A DNA stretch of 64,000 nt from Pararheinheimera marina (GCF_042654345.1 NZ_JBHSGB010000002.1:62001-126000), one strand, 5' to 3'; shown: positions 1 through 8,762, numbered from the stretch's first letter. Numbers and translations are program-made. Notes: generated from the sequence alone by a model not told the origin.

Positions 1-66
1 CCCGCGTCAGACGGCTGTGGTTATTGCCTTTGGTTATTTGCCTGCAGCGCAAGCCTTTCTGATCCC

Positions 67-136
67 CGCCACTTGGGTGGCGATGGCGGTATCAAACCTT
101 CATTCAGCTTTTTCAGCACCTGCCCGGATGGCAGGT
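67..136 (+). promoter_or_regulatory. Possible structured 5' leader of the CorC-like gene
   Basis: Two stem-loops lie in the 177 bases before the first gene: a 6-bp GC stem (67-72 with 77-82, loop TTGG) and a 7-bp stem (118-124 with 130-136, 5-base loop), the second followed about 8 bases later by a T-rich stretch. No known riboswitch class was recognised. The hairpins could equally be the terminator of a gene upstream of the window. Nothing else is visible in bases 1-177. Confidence 0.25.
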
Positions 137-177
137 TGCTATCCTTTTTCTTAATACGCGGAGCATATAGAAACTTT

Positions 178-1488
178 ATGGAAATTTTCATTCTTGTCGG
201 TTTGATCGTCTTGAATGGTATTTTTGCGATGTCTGAAATTGCGCTGGTCACAGCGCGGAAATCGCGATTGACGGCCCTGGCGCATGGCGGCAGCAGTTCT
301 GCCAAAATAGCGCTGAAGCTGGCGGAAGACCCGACCCAGTTTTTATCAACAGTGCAGATCGGTATCACCTCCATCGGTATTCTGAACGGTATTTTCGGTG
401 AATCTATCCTGGCTGAGCCTTTTTCCATCTGGCTGCAAAGTTACGGCATGCCACTGAACATCGCCAGCGTACTGTCCACTGTGCTGGTCGTTATTGTGGT
501 CACTTATGTGTCTATTGTGGTCGGTGAACTGGTGCCCAAACGTGTTGGCCAGGTGTCGGCCGAAACCATTGCCTGTCTGATTGCCAAACCTATGGCACTG
601 CTGGCGGTTGTGACCAAACCTTTTGTCTGGATGTTGTCTGGTTCAACCCATGCGCTGATGCGGTTACTGGGCTTTAACCAGCAAATGGGCGACAACGTTA
701 CCCATGAAGATATTCAGGCCTTGTTGCAGGAAGGCTCCAGTGCCGGTGTGATCGAACACAGCGAACACGCCATGGTGAAAAACGTATTCCGGCTGGACGA
801 GCGCAGCATTTCATCCTTGATGGTGCCGCGCTCAGACATCATCTTTCTGGACGTGAATCAGCCACTGGAAGAAAACCTGAAGCGGGTGATGCAGTCACCA
901 CATTCGCGGTTCCCAATTTGCCGCAACAACATCGATGATGTAGTGGGTATAGTTTCAGCCAAACAGCTGCTGGCCCAGTCGATTGCTGGCAAAAACATCC
1001 AGATTGCCACGCTCGCCAAACCGGTCAATTTTGTGCCGGACAGCCTGTCAGGTATGGAATTACTCGACCATTTCCGCACCAGCGGCAGTCAGATGGTATT
1101 CGTAGTGGACGAATACGGCGACCTCAAAGGTATGGTCACACTGCAGGACATGATGGACGCCTTAACCGGCGAATTCGAACAGCAGGATGACGACGAAAAA
1201 ATGGTGATCCGTCGCGAAGACGGCAGCCTGCTGCTGGACGGTTTATTGCCGGTCATTGACCTGAAAGACACACTGGACATTAAACAGCTGCCTGAAGAAG
1301 ACGAAGGCCGTTACCAAACCCTGAACGGGTTGTTGATGTACCAACTGGGCCGTATCCCGCAAACCACAGATGTGCTGGAAATTGCCGGCTGGCGCCTGGA
1401 AATTCTGGATATGGACGGCAAACGTGTCGATAAAGTGCTGGCTGAAAAACTGCCAGAGCAAATGCTTGACGAAGATTTAATGGATTAA
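178..1488 (+). CDS. CNNM/CorC-HlyC family membrane protein (DUF21-CBS)
   Basis: A 436-residue protein of the hemolysin C/CorC (YtfL/TlyC-like) family. The N-terminal ~180 residues form a DUF21 (CNNM) transmembrane domain, visible as hydrophobic segments beginning MEIFILVGLIVLNGIFAMSE. A CBS-domain pair follows (about 210-335, with the motifs MVPRSDIIFLD and FVVDEYGDLKGMVTLQDM), then a C-terminal CorC_HlyC acidic domain. Family members are linked to magnesium or other divalent cation export and tolerance; the substrate here is not shown. The reading frame stays open upstream to about position 73, but the ATG at 178 begins exactly at the first membrane segment, so it is taken as the start. A good intrinsic terminator follows, so it is probably a single-gene unit. 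Confidence 0.85.
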   Translation: MEIFILVGLIVLNGIFAMSEIALVTARKSRLTALAHGGSSSAKIALKLAEDPTQFLSTVQIGITSIGILNGIFGESILAEPFSIWLQSYGMPLNIASVLSTVLVVIVVTYVSIVVGELVPKRVGQVSAETIACLIAKPMALLAVVTKPFVWMLSGSTHALMRLLGFNQQMGDNVTHEDIQALLQEGSSAGVIEHSEHAMVKNVFRLDERSISSLMVPRSDIIFLDVNQPLEENLKRVMQSPHSRFPICRNNIDDVVGIVSAKQLLAQSIAGKNIQIATLAKPVNFVPDSLSGMELLDHFRTSGSQMVFVVDEYGDLKGMVTLQDMMDALTGEFEQQDDDEKMVIRREDGSLLLDGLLPVIDLKDTLDIKQLPEEDEGRYQTLNGLLMYQLGRIPQTTDVLEIAGWRLEILDMDGKRVDKVLAEKLPEQMLDEDLMD

Positions 1489-1492
1489 TGCG

Positions 1493-1524
1493 CAAAGCGG
1501 CCTGCAATGGGCTGCTTTGTTTTT
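1493..1524 (+). terminator. Intrinsic terminator after the CorC-like gene
   Basis: A 10-bp stem (CAAAGCGGCC with GGCTGCTTTG, one G-U pair) with a 7-base loop is followed directly by TTTTT. It lies between the end of the CorC-like gene and the convergent end of norR. Confidence 0.75.
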
Positions 1525-1536
1525 CTGACAACTCAC

Positions 1537-3111
1537 TCAGCCAATAATCTGTTTTTGCACTGCAATTCCCAGCCGCCTGGCCAGCCGGGTCAGGTTGGCT
1601 CTGTCCTGCTGCAAGCGCCGGGCAGCTTCGGCCCAGTTGCCGCCCGTTTGCTGCAAGGTCTGTAAAATCAGCTGGCGCTGAAAGCTGTCGGTCGCAGTTT
1701 TTAAATCGGTCAGCTGCTCTGGCAACACTGAAGGCTGGCTGGACAGTGCCACAGGTGCTGCCGGCGTCAGCTCCAGCTGCGCAGCGTCCACGCTGACAAT
1801 AGCTGCCCGGCCTTTTTGTCCGGCGGCTTTCAGCGCGGCCCGGCTCAGCACATGCTCCAGCTCCCGCACATTGCCAGGCCAGTTGTAGCTGAGCAAAGCT
1901 TGCGCCGCATCCGCTGCCAGTTTCAACTGACGAATCCCCAGTTTACGGCTGGTTTGCTCGAGGAAATAACCGGCCAGCAGCAGCACATCATTCTGGCGCT
2001 GACGCAGCGGCGGCACCGTCAGCGGATACACCGTCAGCCGGTGGTACAGATCCGCCCGAAACCGGCCCTGCTCCACTTCCAGTTGTAAATTGCGGTTGGT
2101 GGCGGCAATCACCCGCACATTGACCTTTTGCACCGCATCTTTGCCGACCGGCTGAATTTCACCACTTTGCAGCACCCGCAGCAGCTTGGCCTGAATACTC
2201 AGCGGTAACTCACCCACTTCATCCAGAAAAATGCTGCCGCCGTCGGCCAATAAAAACTTACCGGGACGATCTTTTTCCGCGCCGGTAAAAGCACCGCGGG
2301 CGTGGCCGAACAATTCAGCTTCAGCCAGGCTCTCCGGCAAGGACGCGCAGTTCAGATGCACCAATGGCGCGGTTTTGCGTGGCGACAACTGGTGTAAGGT
2401 GCGGGCCACCAGTTCCTTGCCGACACCGGTTTCGCCCTGCACCAGCACTGTGTAGTCCGAGCCGGCCACCAGTTGAATATCACTGCGCAGCGCCTGCATC
2501 GCCGCACTCTGGCCTATCAGTTCACCACCATCCCGCAGCAAAGCTTCCTGGGTCAGCTCCTGCACCAGTTGCTGCGCATGCTGAGCACTGAGCGCCAGTT
2601 TGGTCATCTCAAAAGCGCTTTTTAAGGTGGCAGCCGACAAGGCCGCCATCAGCTCCAGTGTTTTGTCGCTGATGCCGTCAAAGGCATAAGGCTCCAGGCT
2701 GTCGATGGTCAGCAGACCAATCAGTTGCTGGTCGGAATACAGCGGCAACCCCATGCAGGAGTGCACAGGCAAATCGCCGGAACGGGCCAATAACAAACCG
2801 TCGTAGGGATCGGCCAGCTCACTGTCTGCCGGGAATCGGTAAGGCCCCGGGCTTTGGCACAAAAGCGCCAGTCTGGGGTGCTCGCTCAGGCTAAAACGTC
2901 GCCCCATGGTGTCCGTCGACAGGCCCTGAATAGCCAGTGGTGTCAGCACCTGCTGATGCAAGCCCATCAGCGCTACTGCATCACAGCGGATGGCTTTGCG
3001 AATCGAGGTCAGCAAGCGGTCAAAGCGGTTTTCATTGTTCAGGCTATTGGCTAAATCCAATGCCACTTCCAGCAGCACAGCTGTGTTTTGCTCTGTTGTT
3101 GCAGCAGACAT
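1537..3111 (-). CDS. norR: NorR, nitric-oxide-responsive sigma-54 activator
   Basis: A 524-residue NorR/FhpR-type enhancer-binding protein. The N-terminal GAF domain (about 1-170) would hold the mononuclear iron that senses NO; the conserved stretch around residues 94-104 (PADSELADPYDG) is present. The central AAA+ domain has a Walker A motif at about 226-233 (GETGVGKE) and the sigma-54-contacting GAFTGA loop at 273-278. The C-terminus has a Fis-type helix-turn-helix (NWAEAARRLQQDRANLTRLA). It is transcribed away from the small ORF-nnrS-hmp cluster. One of the two NorR-type sites begins one base upstream of its own start codon, which predicts autoregulation. There is no norVW here, so the partner is the flavohemoglobin gene, as in the FhpR/Fhp arrangement. 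Confidence 0.92.
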   Translation of the reverse strand: MSAATTEQNTAVLLEVALDLANSLNNENRFDRLLTSIRKAIRCDAVALMGLHQQVLTPLAIQGLSTDTMGRRFSLSEHPRLALLCQSPGPYRFPADSELADPYDGLLLARSGDLPVHSCMGLPLYSDQQLIGLLTIDSLEPYAFDGISDKTLELMAALSAATLKSAFEMTKLALSAQHAQQLVQELTQEALLRDGGELIGQSAAMQALRSDIQLVAGSDYTVLVQGETGVGKELVARTLHQLSPRKTAPLVHLNCASLPESLAEAELFGHARGAFTGAEKDRPGKFLLADGGSIFLDEVGELPLSIQAKLLRVLQSGEIQPVGKDAVQKVNVRVIAATNRNLQLEVEQGRFRADLYHRLTVYPLTVPPLRQRQNDVLLLAGYFLEQTSRKLGIRQLKLAADAAQALLSYNWPGNVRELEHVLSRAALKAAGQKGRAAIVSVDAAQLELTPAAPVALSSQPSVLPEQLTDLKTATDSFQRQLILQTLQQTGGNWAEAARRLQQDRANLTRLARRLGIAVQKQIIG

Positions 3112-3122
3112 GTCAAACTGAC
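3112..3122 (+). promoter_or_regulatory. NorR-type enhancer site 1
   Basis: The sequence GTCAAACTGAC matches the GTCA-N3-TGAC core known for NorR enhancers. It directly abuts the norR start codon and lies about 100 bp upstream of the predicted sigma-54 promoter. Confidence 0.7.
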
Positions 3123-3156
3123 TCTTTCGTTACAAATTAACCTCAAAACAGTATAG

Positions 3157-3167
3157 GTCAAAATGAC
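3157..3167 (+). promoter_or_regulatory. NorR-type enhancer site 2
   Basis: GTCAAAATGAC is a second exact GTCA-N3-TGAC element, centred 45 bp from site 1 and about 55-65 bp upstream of the sigma-54 promoter. E. coli norV has three such sites; no clear third one was found here. Confidence 0.7.
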
Positions 3168-3220
3168 ACGATCACCAAAAGAATTTATCTATACTATTGA
3201 TTTTAAATAAAAATTAAAAG

Positions 3221-3236
3221 TGGCACGCTCAATGCT
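3221..3236 (+). promoter_or_regulatory. Sigma-54 promoter for the nnrS-hmp cluster
   Basis: TGGCACG-N4-ATGCT matches the -24/-12 consensus, with GG and GC exactly 12 bases apart. The predicted transcript start is near 3247, about 28 bases before the first ORF. It fits with norR encoding a sigma-54 activator and with the two NorR sites upstream. Confidence 0.75.
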
Positions 3237-3274
3237 CTGGTAAGGCTGTAATTCACCTAAACCTGGAGCTCTGT

Positions 3275-3526
3275 ATGCAAACCACAAGGTCATTCTTCAG
3301 CCTGGCCGGGTACCAGAAGTTATTGGGCTGGTGCAATGGATTGCTGTCGTTGTCAGTACTGACCCTCATGGCCACTGTGCTGATCTGCTACCCCTTTGAG
3401 CAATGGTTCAGCATACAGCAACTGATCGCTGGTCACCTGAGCCTGATTGGCAGCGCCACCCTGATGAAAATCAGCTATGTGGGCCGCTGTGTCGCCCAAT
3501 ACGGTTTACAGCAAGAGGTTCGCTGA
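3275..3526 (+). CDS. Small membrane protein in the NO-response operon
   Basis: An 83-residue protein with two likely transmembrane helices (about 25-47 and 52-68) and a short basic tail. It has a clear GGAG ribosome site and ends two bases before nnrS, so it is the first gene of the NorR-controlled unit. I do not recognise a named family. Its size, membrane nature and position suggest an accessory to the NO response, but this is inference only. Confidence 0.7.
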   Translation: MQTTRSFFSLAGYQKLLGWCNGLLSLSVLTLMATVLICYPFEQWFSIQQLIAGHLSLIGSATLMKISYVGRCVAQYGLQQEVR

Positions 3527-3528
3527 GT

Positions 3529-4728
3529 ATGCAACCGCTGACTATTGAGCCGAACCCGGCCAGCAGCACCATGCCAGCCGTGCTGGCACTGGCGTTCCGG
3601 CCGTTCTTTTTATTGGCCGGGCTGTGGGCTGTACTGGCCATTGCTCTGTGGCTAGGCCAGTTGTCCGGCTGGTGGTCAGGTCAGCTGTTGCTGCCAGCCA
3701 CGCTCTGGCATGCCCACGAAATGCTGTTTGGTTTTGGCGCTTTGGTGGCGGCAGGTTTCCTGCTGACCGCCGCACAAAACTGGACAGGCGTACCGGGACT
3801 GAAGGGCGGCAAACTGGCGCTGCTGTGCCTAATCTGGCTGCTGGCCCGACTCACGCCTTTTGTCGCGCCCAGTCAGGACATCTGGCTGCTGATCGCCCTG
3901 CAAAGCCTGTGGTGGCTGGGCGTGATTGCGGCATTAGGCCGTCAGCTCTGGCTGGCGAAAAGCCGCAACAACTACCAGTTTCTGCCGTTGCTGCTGGCGA
4001 TGGCCGGCCTGAATGCAGCCGTGCTATGGCTAAGCCAGAGCCAACACTGGGCCTTAGCCTCCCATTTAAGCCACAGCATGATCCTGCTGTTCTGCCTGCT
4101 GATGGGTATAGTGGGTGGCCGGGTTATTCCATTTTTCACCGCCAGAGCCACTCAGACTGAACAGCCGCGCACAGTGCGGCTTGACCGGTGGGTTCTGGTC
4201 AGCACTCTGGCCGCCAGCGGGCATTTTATCGTCAGCGCCTGGTGGCCAGCCCTGCCTTCCCCTGGCGGGCTGTTACTACTGGCGGGTCTGCTGCACCTGT
4301 GGCGGCTGGGCTGCTGGTTTACACCCGGCCTGTTACAGCAACCTCTGCTCTGGTCTTTGCATGGCTCTTATCTCGCTTTAGCCTCCGGTTTATTGCTGAT
4401 GGGCTTCAGCCTGCTGACTGGCTGGCTGAATTTTAAAGACATGCTGCACCTTATCGCGGTGGGAGCCATGGCTGCCATGATGCTGGCAATGATGGCCCGG
4501 GTGTCACTCGGTCATACAGGCCGGTCTTTAGCTGCCCGGCCTGTGATGGCCTGGAGTTTTGCCACTTTGTTGCTCTGTGGCTTCTGCCGCAGCCTGGCAA
4601 CGGCACTGGGTGCACCGCATCTGCTGTGGCAGTTGAGCGCAGCGCTTTGGCTTGCTGCTTTTCTGATATTTACCTGGGTCTACTGGCCCATTCTGACATC
4701 CCCCCGCCTTGATGGCCGGGCGGGCTGA
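3529..4728 (+). CDS. nnrS: NnrS family haem/copper membrane protein
   Basis: A 399-residue, very hydrophobic protein with about 12 transmembrane helices. NnrS hallmarks are visible: ALAFRPFFLLAG near the N-terminus, LWHAHEMLFGFG around residue 60, and histidines in later helices (SHLSHSMILLF; MARVSLGHTGR). NnrS proteins protect against nitrosative stress, probably by limiting formation of dinitrosyl iron complexes. The ATG at 3529, two bases after the preceding stop codon, is chosen because it gives the usual family N-terminus; an in-frame start at 3403 would overlap the upstream gene. hmp follows after 23 bases, in line with co-transcription. Confidence 0.9.
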   Translation: MQPLTIEPNPASSTMPAVLALAFRPFFLLAGLWAVLAIALWLGQLSGWWSGQLLLPATLWHAHEMLFGFGALVAAGFLLTAAQNWTGVPGLKGGKLALLCLIWLLARLTPFVAPSQDIWLLIALQSLWWLGVIAALGRQLWLAKSRNNYQFLPLLLAMAGLNAAVLWLSQSQHWALASHLSHSMILLFCLLMGIVGGRVIPFFTARATQTEQPRTVRLDRWVLVSTLAASGHFIVSAWWPALPSPGGLLLLAGLLHLWRLGCWFTPGLLQQPLLWSLHGSYLALASGLLLMGFSLLTGWLNFKDMLHLIAVGAMAAMMLAMMARVSLGHTGRSLAARPVMAWSFATLLLCGFCRSLATALGAPHLLWQLSAALWLAAFLIFTWVYWPILTSPRLDGRAG

Positions 4729-4751
4729 TTTGTTATCTTCACGAGGTTGTT

Positions 4752-5942
4752 ATGTTATCTGCCGAACAGATTCAATTGGTCAAAAGTACGGTGCCCCTGC
4801 TGGAAAACGCCGGCGTTGCGGTGACCGATTATTTTTACAAACGGATGTTTACTGCCAATCCACAGCTGAAAAACATTTTTAATATGGCCCACCAGGCCAG
4901 CGGTAAACAACAGTTCGCCCTGTTCAGCGCCGTAGCCGCTTATGCCAAAAATATTGATAACTTAGGCGCACTTGGCGCTGCGGTGGAGCGTATCGCTCAC
5001 AAACACAGCAGCTTTGTGATTGAACCTGCCCATTACGACATTGTTGGTCATCACCTGATCGCTACCTTAAAAGAACTGGCCCCAGCGCAGTTTACTGACG
5101 ATGTCGCCGAAGCCTGGACTCTCGCGTATCAGCTGCTGGCCGGCATTCTGATCGGCCGTGAAAAACAGCTGTACCAGCAGTCCAGCGAGGCCACTGGAGG
5201 CTGGTCGGGTGCCCGCCGTTTTGTGGTCAGTGAAAAAACCAAAGAGTCAGAGCTGGTGTCCAGCTTTGTGCTGACTCCGGAAGACGGAGGCCCGGTGATC
5301 GGCTACCAGCCAGGCCAGTACCTGGGTGTCAAAGTGAAGCCGCCTTATGCGGACTATGTCGAAATTCGCCAGTATTCGCTGTCGGACAAAGCCAATGGCC
5401 GCAACTACCGCATCAGCGTCAAACGCGAAGAGCAGCCGCAGCCTGGCCTGGTATCCAACTACCTGCATCAGCATATTCAGCCAGGTGATGTGCTGGAACT
5501 GATGCCACCGGCCGGTGACTTCTACCTGAAATCGCAGACGGTGCCCACTGTATTGATTTCAGCCGGTGTCGGCCTGACCCCGATGCTGGCCATGCTGGAA
5601 ACACTGGCGGCCGCAAAAGCCGATGTGCCGGTCTGGTACCTGCACGCCTGCGAAAACCCACAGCAGCACTCGTTCCGCCAGCGTATCAGCGAGCTGCAGC
5701 AGCAGTACCCGGCGCTGCAAAGCTACAGCTGGTACCAGCAACCGCAACCAGCGACAGCAGATGAGTTCTGCGGTCTGATGCAGTTGGACGCCATTGCCAG
5801 TGAACTCCCACTGCTGACAGGCCAGTTTTATCTTTGTGGCCCCACCGGCTTTATGAAGTTTGCCAAAGACCAGTTGCTGGCGTTAGGCGTGCATGCCGAA
5901 GCCATTCATTACGAGGTGTTTGGCCCACACAGCGACCTGTAA
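4752..5942 (+). CDS. hmp: Flavohemoglobin, nitric oxide dioxygenase
   Basis: A 396-residue protein of full Hmp length. It converts NO and O2 to nitrate using NAD(P)H. The globin domain (1-140) has Tyr29 (B10), Gln53 (E7) and proximal His85, the same numbering as E. coli Hmp. The FAD-binding motif RQYSLSD and the NAD-binding motif GVGLTPMLAML follow, and the C-terminus YEVFGPHSDL is typical. It is the last gene of the NorR/sigma-54 unit; a GAGG ribosome site precedes the ATG. The protein is cytoplasmic. Confidence 0.95.
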   Translation: MLSAEQIQLVKSTVPLLENAGVAVTDYFYKRMFTANPQLKNIFNMAHQASGKQQFALFSAVAAYAKNIDNLGALGAAVERIAHKHSSFVIEPAHYDIVGHHLIATLKELAPAQFTDDVAEAWTLAYQLLAGILIGREKQLYQQSSEATGGWSGARRFVVSEKTKESELVSSFVLTPEDGGPVIGYQPGQYLGVKVKPPYADYVEIRQYSLSDKANGRNYRISVKREEQPQPGLVSNYLHQHIQPGDVLELMPPAGDFYLKSQTVPTVLISAGVGLTPMLAMLETLAAAKADVPVWYLHACENPQQHSFRQRISELQQQYPALQSYSWYQQPQPATADEFCGLMQLDAIASELPLLTGQFYLCGPTGFMKFAKDQLLALGVHAEAIHYEVFGPHSDL

Positions 5943-5956
5943 TACAGACTTTGCAA

Positions 5957-5974
5957 GGGAGGGCTTGCCCTCCC
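5957..5974 (+). terminator. Hairpin after hmp
   Basis: A strong GGGAGGG/CCCTCCC stem with a 4-base loop lies 15 bases after the hmp stop. There is no T-run directly after it, so termination strength is uncertain. Confidence 0.45.
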
Positions 5975-6052
5975 GGATCCTTTGACTGGGGCTGGGCTGG
6001 CTGACCGCTCTGAAAGCGGTTAAAGTGACGAAAAAATCCAGCAGATCAGCCG

Positions 6053-6856
6053 ATGCGGGAACAGCAACAACAAGAGTTCAGTTACCTTGGTTTTCGCCGC
6101 TTTTACCCGGAAGCCATGCTGTGCGAGCTGGTGGATTGCTTTTGGGCCATCGGCGGTGGCCAGGGTTTACCGCCAAGTTCGTTGGAGAAACTCTACCCGG
6201 ACGGCGGCTGCAGCCTGACCTTTGAGCTTGGCCTGCAACAGGCGTCCGCCTGCTTTGAATTTAACCGCCAGACTAAAACCCGGCAGTTTTTCACCCGCCA
6301 GCCACAAATCAGCGTGCGGCTCTTTGCCGGCGCTTTGTTTCAGCTATTCCGTTTGCCTCCTTCCGAGCTGCCTGACCATGGTTGCGATGCCACAGAGCTG
6401 CTCAGTGGGACCATGCGCCAGCAGCTGCTGCTGTTGCTGCAGCAGTTGCCCGACCTGAGCACAGCAGCTGCGGTGGCCAGTTTAGAACAGTGGCTGATCC
6501 GGCTCTGGCTGGATTCGGTCGGTTCAGCCCGCACTCAGGCGGCATTGCAGTTGCTGCAACAACCCGAACTGAATGTCGCCAGCGCCGCGGCTGAACTGGG
6601 TATCAGCAGCCGTACTCTGGAGCGGCAATTGCTGCAGCAGGTCGGCCTGAGCCCGGCCTATTTTCAACTCTGTCAGCGCTTAAAGCAGGCCAGACTGCGG
6701 CTGGCGCAGACCCAACAACCGCTGGCCCAATTGGCGCTGGACCTTGGTTTTTATGACCAGGCCCATTTCAGCCATGCCTTCCGTGATTTTGTCGGCGAAA
6801 CACCAGCCAGCTACCGCCAGCGCAAGCTGTCGCAAATTTACAAGGCAAAAAACTAA
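6053..6856 (+). CDS. AraC family transcriptional regulator
   Basis: A 267-residue regulator. The C-terminal ~100 residues carry two helix-turn-helix motifs of the AraC/XylS type (NVASAAAELGISSRTLERQL and LAQLALDLGFYDQAHFSHAF, then GETPASYRQ). The N-terminal half has the FYPEAMLCELVDCFWAI pattern of a DUF6597-type ligand-binding domain. The downstream thioredoxin-fold gene begins 42 bases later on the same strand and may be its target or operon partner. The inducer is unknown. Confidence 0.85.
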   Translation: MREQQQQEFSYLGFRRFYPEAMLCELVDCFWAIGGGQGLPPSSLEKLYPDGGCSLTFELGLQQASACFEFNRQTKTRQFFTRQPQISVRLFAGALFQLFRLPPSELPDHGCDATELLSGTMRQQLLLLLQQLPDLSTAAAVASLEQWLIRLWLDSVGSARTQAALQLLQQPELNVASAAAELGISSRTLERQLLQQVGLSPAYFQLCQRLKQARLRLAQTQQPLAQLALDLGFYDQAHFSHAFRDFVGETPASYRQRKLSQIYKAKN

Positions 6857-6898
6857 CTACCAGCCAGACTGGAACCAGTGAAATAACCGGAGTTTGTT

Positions 6899-7813
6899 AT
6901 GTCTAGCCTGAAATCCCTGTTGGGGGCCCTGGTTCTGTTGACCGGCTTTGCCAGCCAGGCCGCTTTACCCGATTACAAAACCGTACCGCTGCAACAATTC
7001 GGCTCGGACAAGCAACTGCAGCTGGGGCAGCTCGACGCCAATAAACCTTTGTACGTGAAGTTATGGGCCAGCTGGTGCAAACCCTGTATGGAACAAATGC
7101 CGCATTTTGAGCAGCTGTATAAAGACTACGGCGACCAGGTGAATTTTGTCGCGGTGAATATCAATATCAACGAACAGCCCGCCGAAGTGAACAAGGTGAT
7201 CCAGCGCTTTGGCCTGACCATGCCGGTATGGCTGGACCAGAACGGTCAGTTGGCGTTAGCACTGGGGTTAGTAGGTACGCCATTTTCAGTGCTGATGAAC
7301 AGCCAGGGTCAGCAGGTATACAGCAGCCATGAATCGGATGCTGCACTGGATGGTTTTATTCAGCGCCTGGCCCAAGGCCAGCAATTACCGCCTGAACCTG
7401 CCGATAAAGTCAGCCCGGCGCAGCAGCAACAGCAATTGGCGACGGTCAGCCAGGGTGAGCAACTGCTGTTTATAACCGCCACCTGGTGCGATTGGTATCT
7501 GGCCGACACGCGCCCGACCATGGCGGCGCAGTGCAAACAAGCGCAGACCGATTTAAATGCGCTGGTGGCCAAATTGCCGAAGGCCAACTGGCAAGGGCTG
7601 GTGAACCATCTGTGGACGGACGACAAAGCACTGGCTGACTTTAACCGCCAGTACCAGATGAAAGTGCCGTTCCGGATTGACCAGTATGGCGTACTGTTTC
7701 AGCACTTTAATGTGCGCAGTATCCCAGTGCTGCTGAAGCTGAAAGACGGCAAAGTGCTGGCGCAGATTGACGATTTTTCTGACCAGGCCAAAGTTCTGCA
7801 ACAGCTGCAATAA
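6899..7813 (+). CDS. Secreted protein with two thioredoxin folds
   Basis: A 304-residue protein with a Sec signal peptide (cleavage near FASQA-A). Residues ~25-160 are a TlpA/ResA-like thioredoxin domain with the active-site motif ASWCKPCMEQMP. Residues ~180-304 look like a second thioredoxin fold, beginning LLFITATWCDWYLADTRP and ending with the cis-Pro region RSIPVLLKLKDGK; it has one Cys (WCDW) rather than CxxC. The protein probably acts in periplasmic thiol chemistry. The degenerate second domain may serve as a binding or partner-exchange domain. It follows the AraC gene and no cytochrome maturation genes are nearby, so the partner is unknown. Confidence 0.8.
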   Translation: MSSLKSLLGALVLLTGFASQAALPDYKTVPLQQFGSDKQLQLGQLDANKPLYVKLWASWCKPCMEQMPHFEQLYKDYGDQVNFVAVNININEQPAEVNKVIQRFGLTMPVWLDQNGQLALALGLVGTPFSVLMNSQGQQVYSSHESDAALDGFIQRLAQGQQLPPEPADKVSPAQQQQQLATVSQGEQLLFITATWCDWYLADTRPTMAAQCKQAQTDLNALVAKLPKANWQGLVNHLWTDDKALADFNRQYQMKVPFRIDQYGVLFQHFNVRSIPVLLKLKDGKVLAQIDDFSDQAKVLQQLQ

Positions 7814-7847
7814 AGGCAGCGGCCTGCCACCAGGTTTGCCACCAGGC

Positions 7848-8762
7848 TCAGGTCACAATGCAATTGTCCGGCACTGCGGGTGCCGGATTCACCTGCTCTC
7901 CCAGCATTTCTTTTAACGACGACTCAATCACTTCAGTCATCGCATCCAGCGCCAGATCATTGGCTTCTGTACCAAAGGGTTCCTGCAGCTCTTCGGCCAG
8001 CGCTTCAATGGCTAAAAAGGTGTAAGCGACAAAAGCCACAATCAGCGGCGTCATCACACCCAGGGTTGCCACCAGTCCCAAGGGCAATAAAAAGCTGTAG
8101 AGGTAGACAGTGCGGTGCAAAATCACCGCATAAGCAAAAGGCACCGGCGTGCTGGCAATCCGTTCACAACCGCCGAGACAAGCCGCCAGCTGAGATAACT
8201 GCTGGTCCATGCTGGCAAATAAAATCGGTTCCAGTTGTTTAGCACGGCGCAGCTCGGCAAGTTGCAGCGAGAGATCGCGCACCACCAGCGCCGGTTTAAA
8301 ACGGGCCCTCGACAACTCAGGCCACAATAAAGGCCGCACCAGCGGCTGCAACAGACTGGCCGCGTCCTGCTGGCGTAATTGCGCCCGCAGTGCATACACA
8401 AAGGCAATCAGGCTGTGGACAAACTGGCGCTGCTGAGTGTCGCTGGCGTCGCTGGCCGATAACAGCTGCCGGGTTAAGGCGCGGGTTTCCACCAGCACAG
8501 CGCCCCATAACTTGCGGGCTTCCCAGAAGCGCTCATAACTGACCGAATTGCGAAAACTCAAAAAAATCGCCAGCGCAATGCCAAGCAGGGTAAAAGGCAC
8601 GGGCGTTAAGTCGGGCACATAGGCCGGATAAAAGCGTTTCGCCAGCACCACCACCCCAGCAATCAGCACCAGGGTACAGAGCTGCGGCAAAATGCGCACC
8701 ACCACTGAACCACGCCAGACAAATAACATACGCAACCAGTGCAGCTTGGGCCGGACAATCAT
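7848..8762 (-). CDS. Bestrophin-like (YneE/UPF0187) membrane channel
   Basis: A 304-residue membrane protein of the bacterial bestrophin family. It starts MIVRPKLHWLRMLFVWRGSV and has the conserved FRNSVSYERFWEARKLWG segment near residue 75. Four helices are visible (about 22-43, 47-70, 205-225, 230-250), with the C-terminal EELQEPFGTEANDL motif typical of bestrophins. Bacterial homologues form pentameric ion channels with cation or anion selectivity; which applies here cannot be read from sequence. The gene stands alone between oppositely oriented neighbours. Confidence 0.88.
   Translation of the reverse strand: MIVRPKLHWLRMLFVWRGSVVVRILPQLCTLVLIAGVVVLAKRFYPAYVPDLTPVPFTLLGIALAIFLSFRNSVSYERFWEARKLWGAVLVETRALTRQLLSASDASDTQQRQFVHSLIAFVYALRAQLRQQDAASLLQPLVRPLLWPELSRARFKPALVVRDLSLQLAELRRAKQLEPILFASMDQQLSQLAACLGGCERIASTPVPFAYAVILHRTVYLYSFLLPLGLVATLGVMTPLIVAFVAYTFLAIEALAEELQEPFGTEANDLALDAMTEVIESSLKEMLGEQVNPAPAVPDNCIVT

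Noticed and set aside
73..177. N-terminal extension of the CorC-like protein
   Set aside because: The extra 35 residues run through GC hairpins and do not look like protein sequence; the ATG at 178 fits the family.
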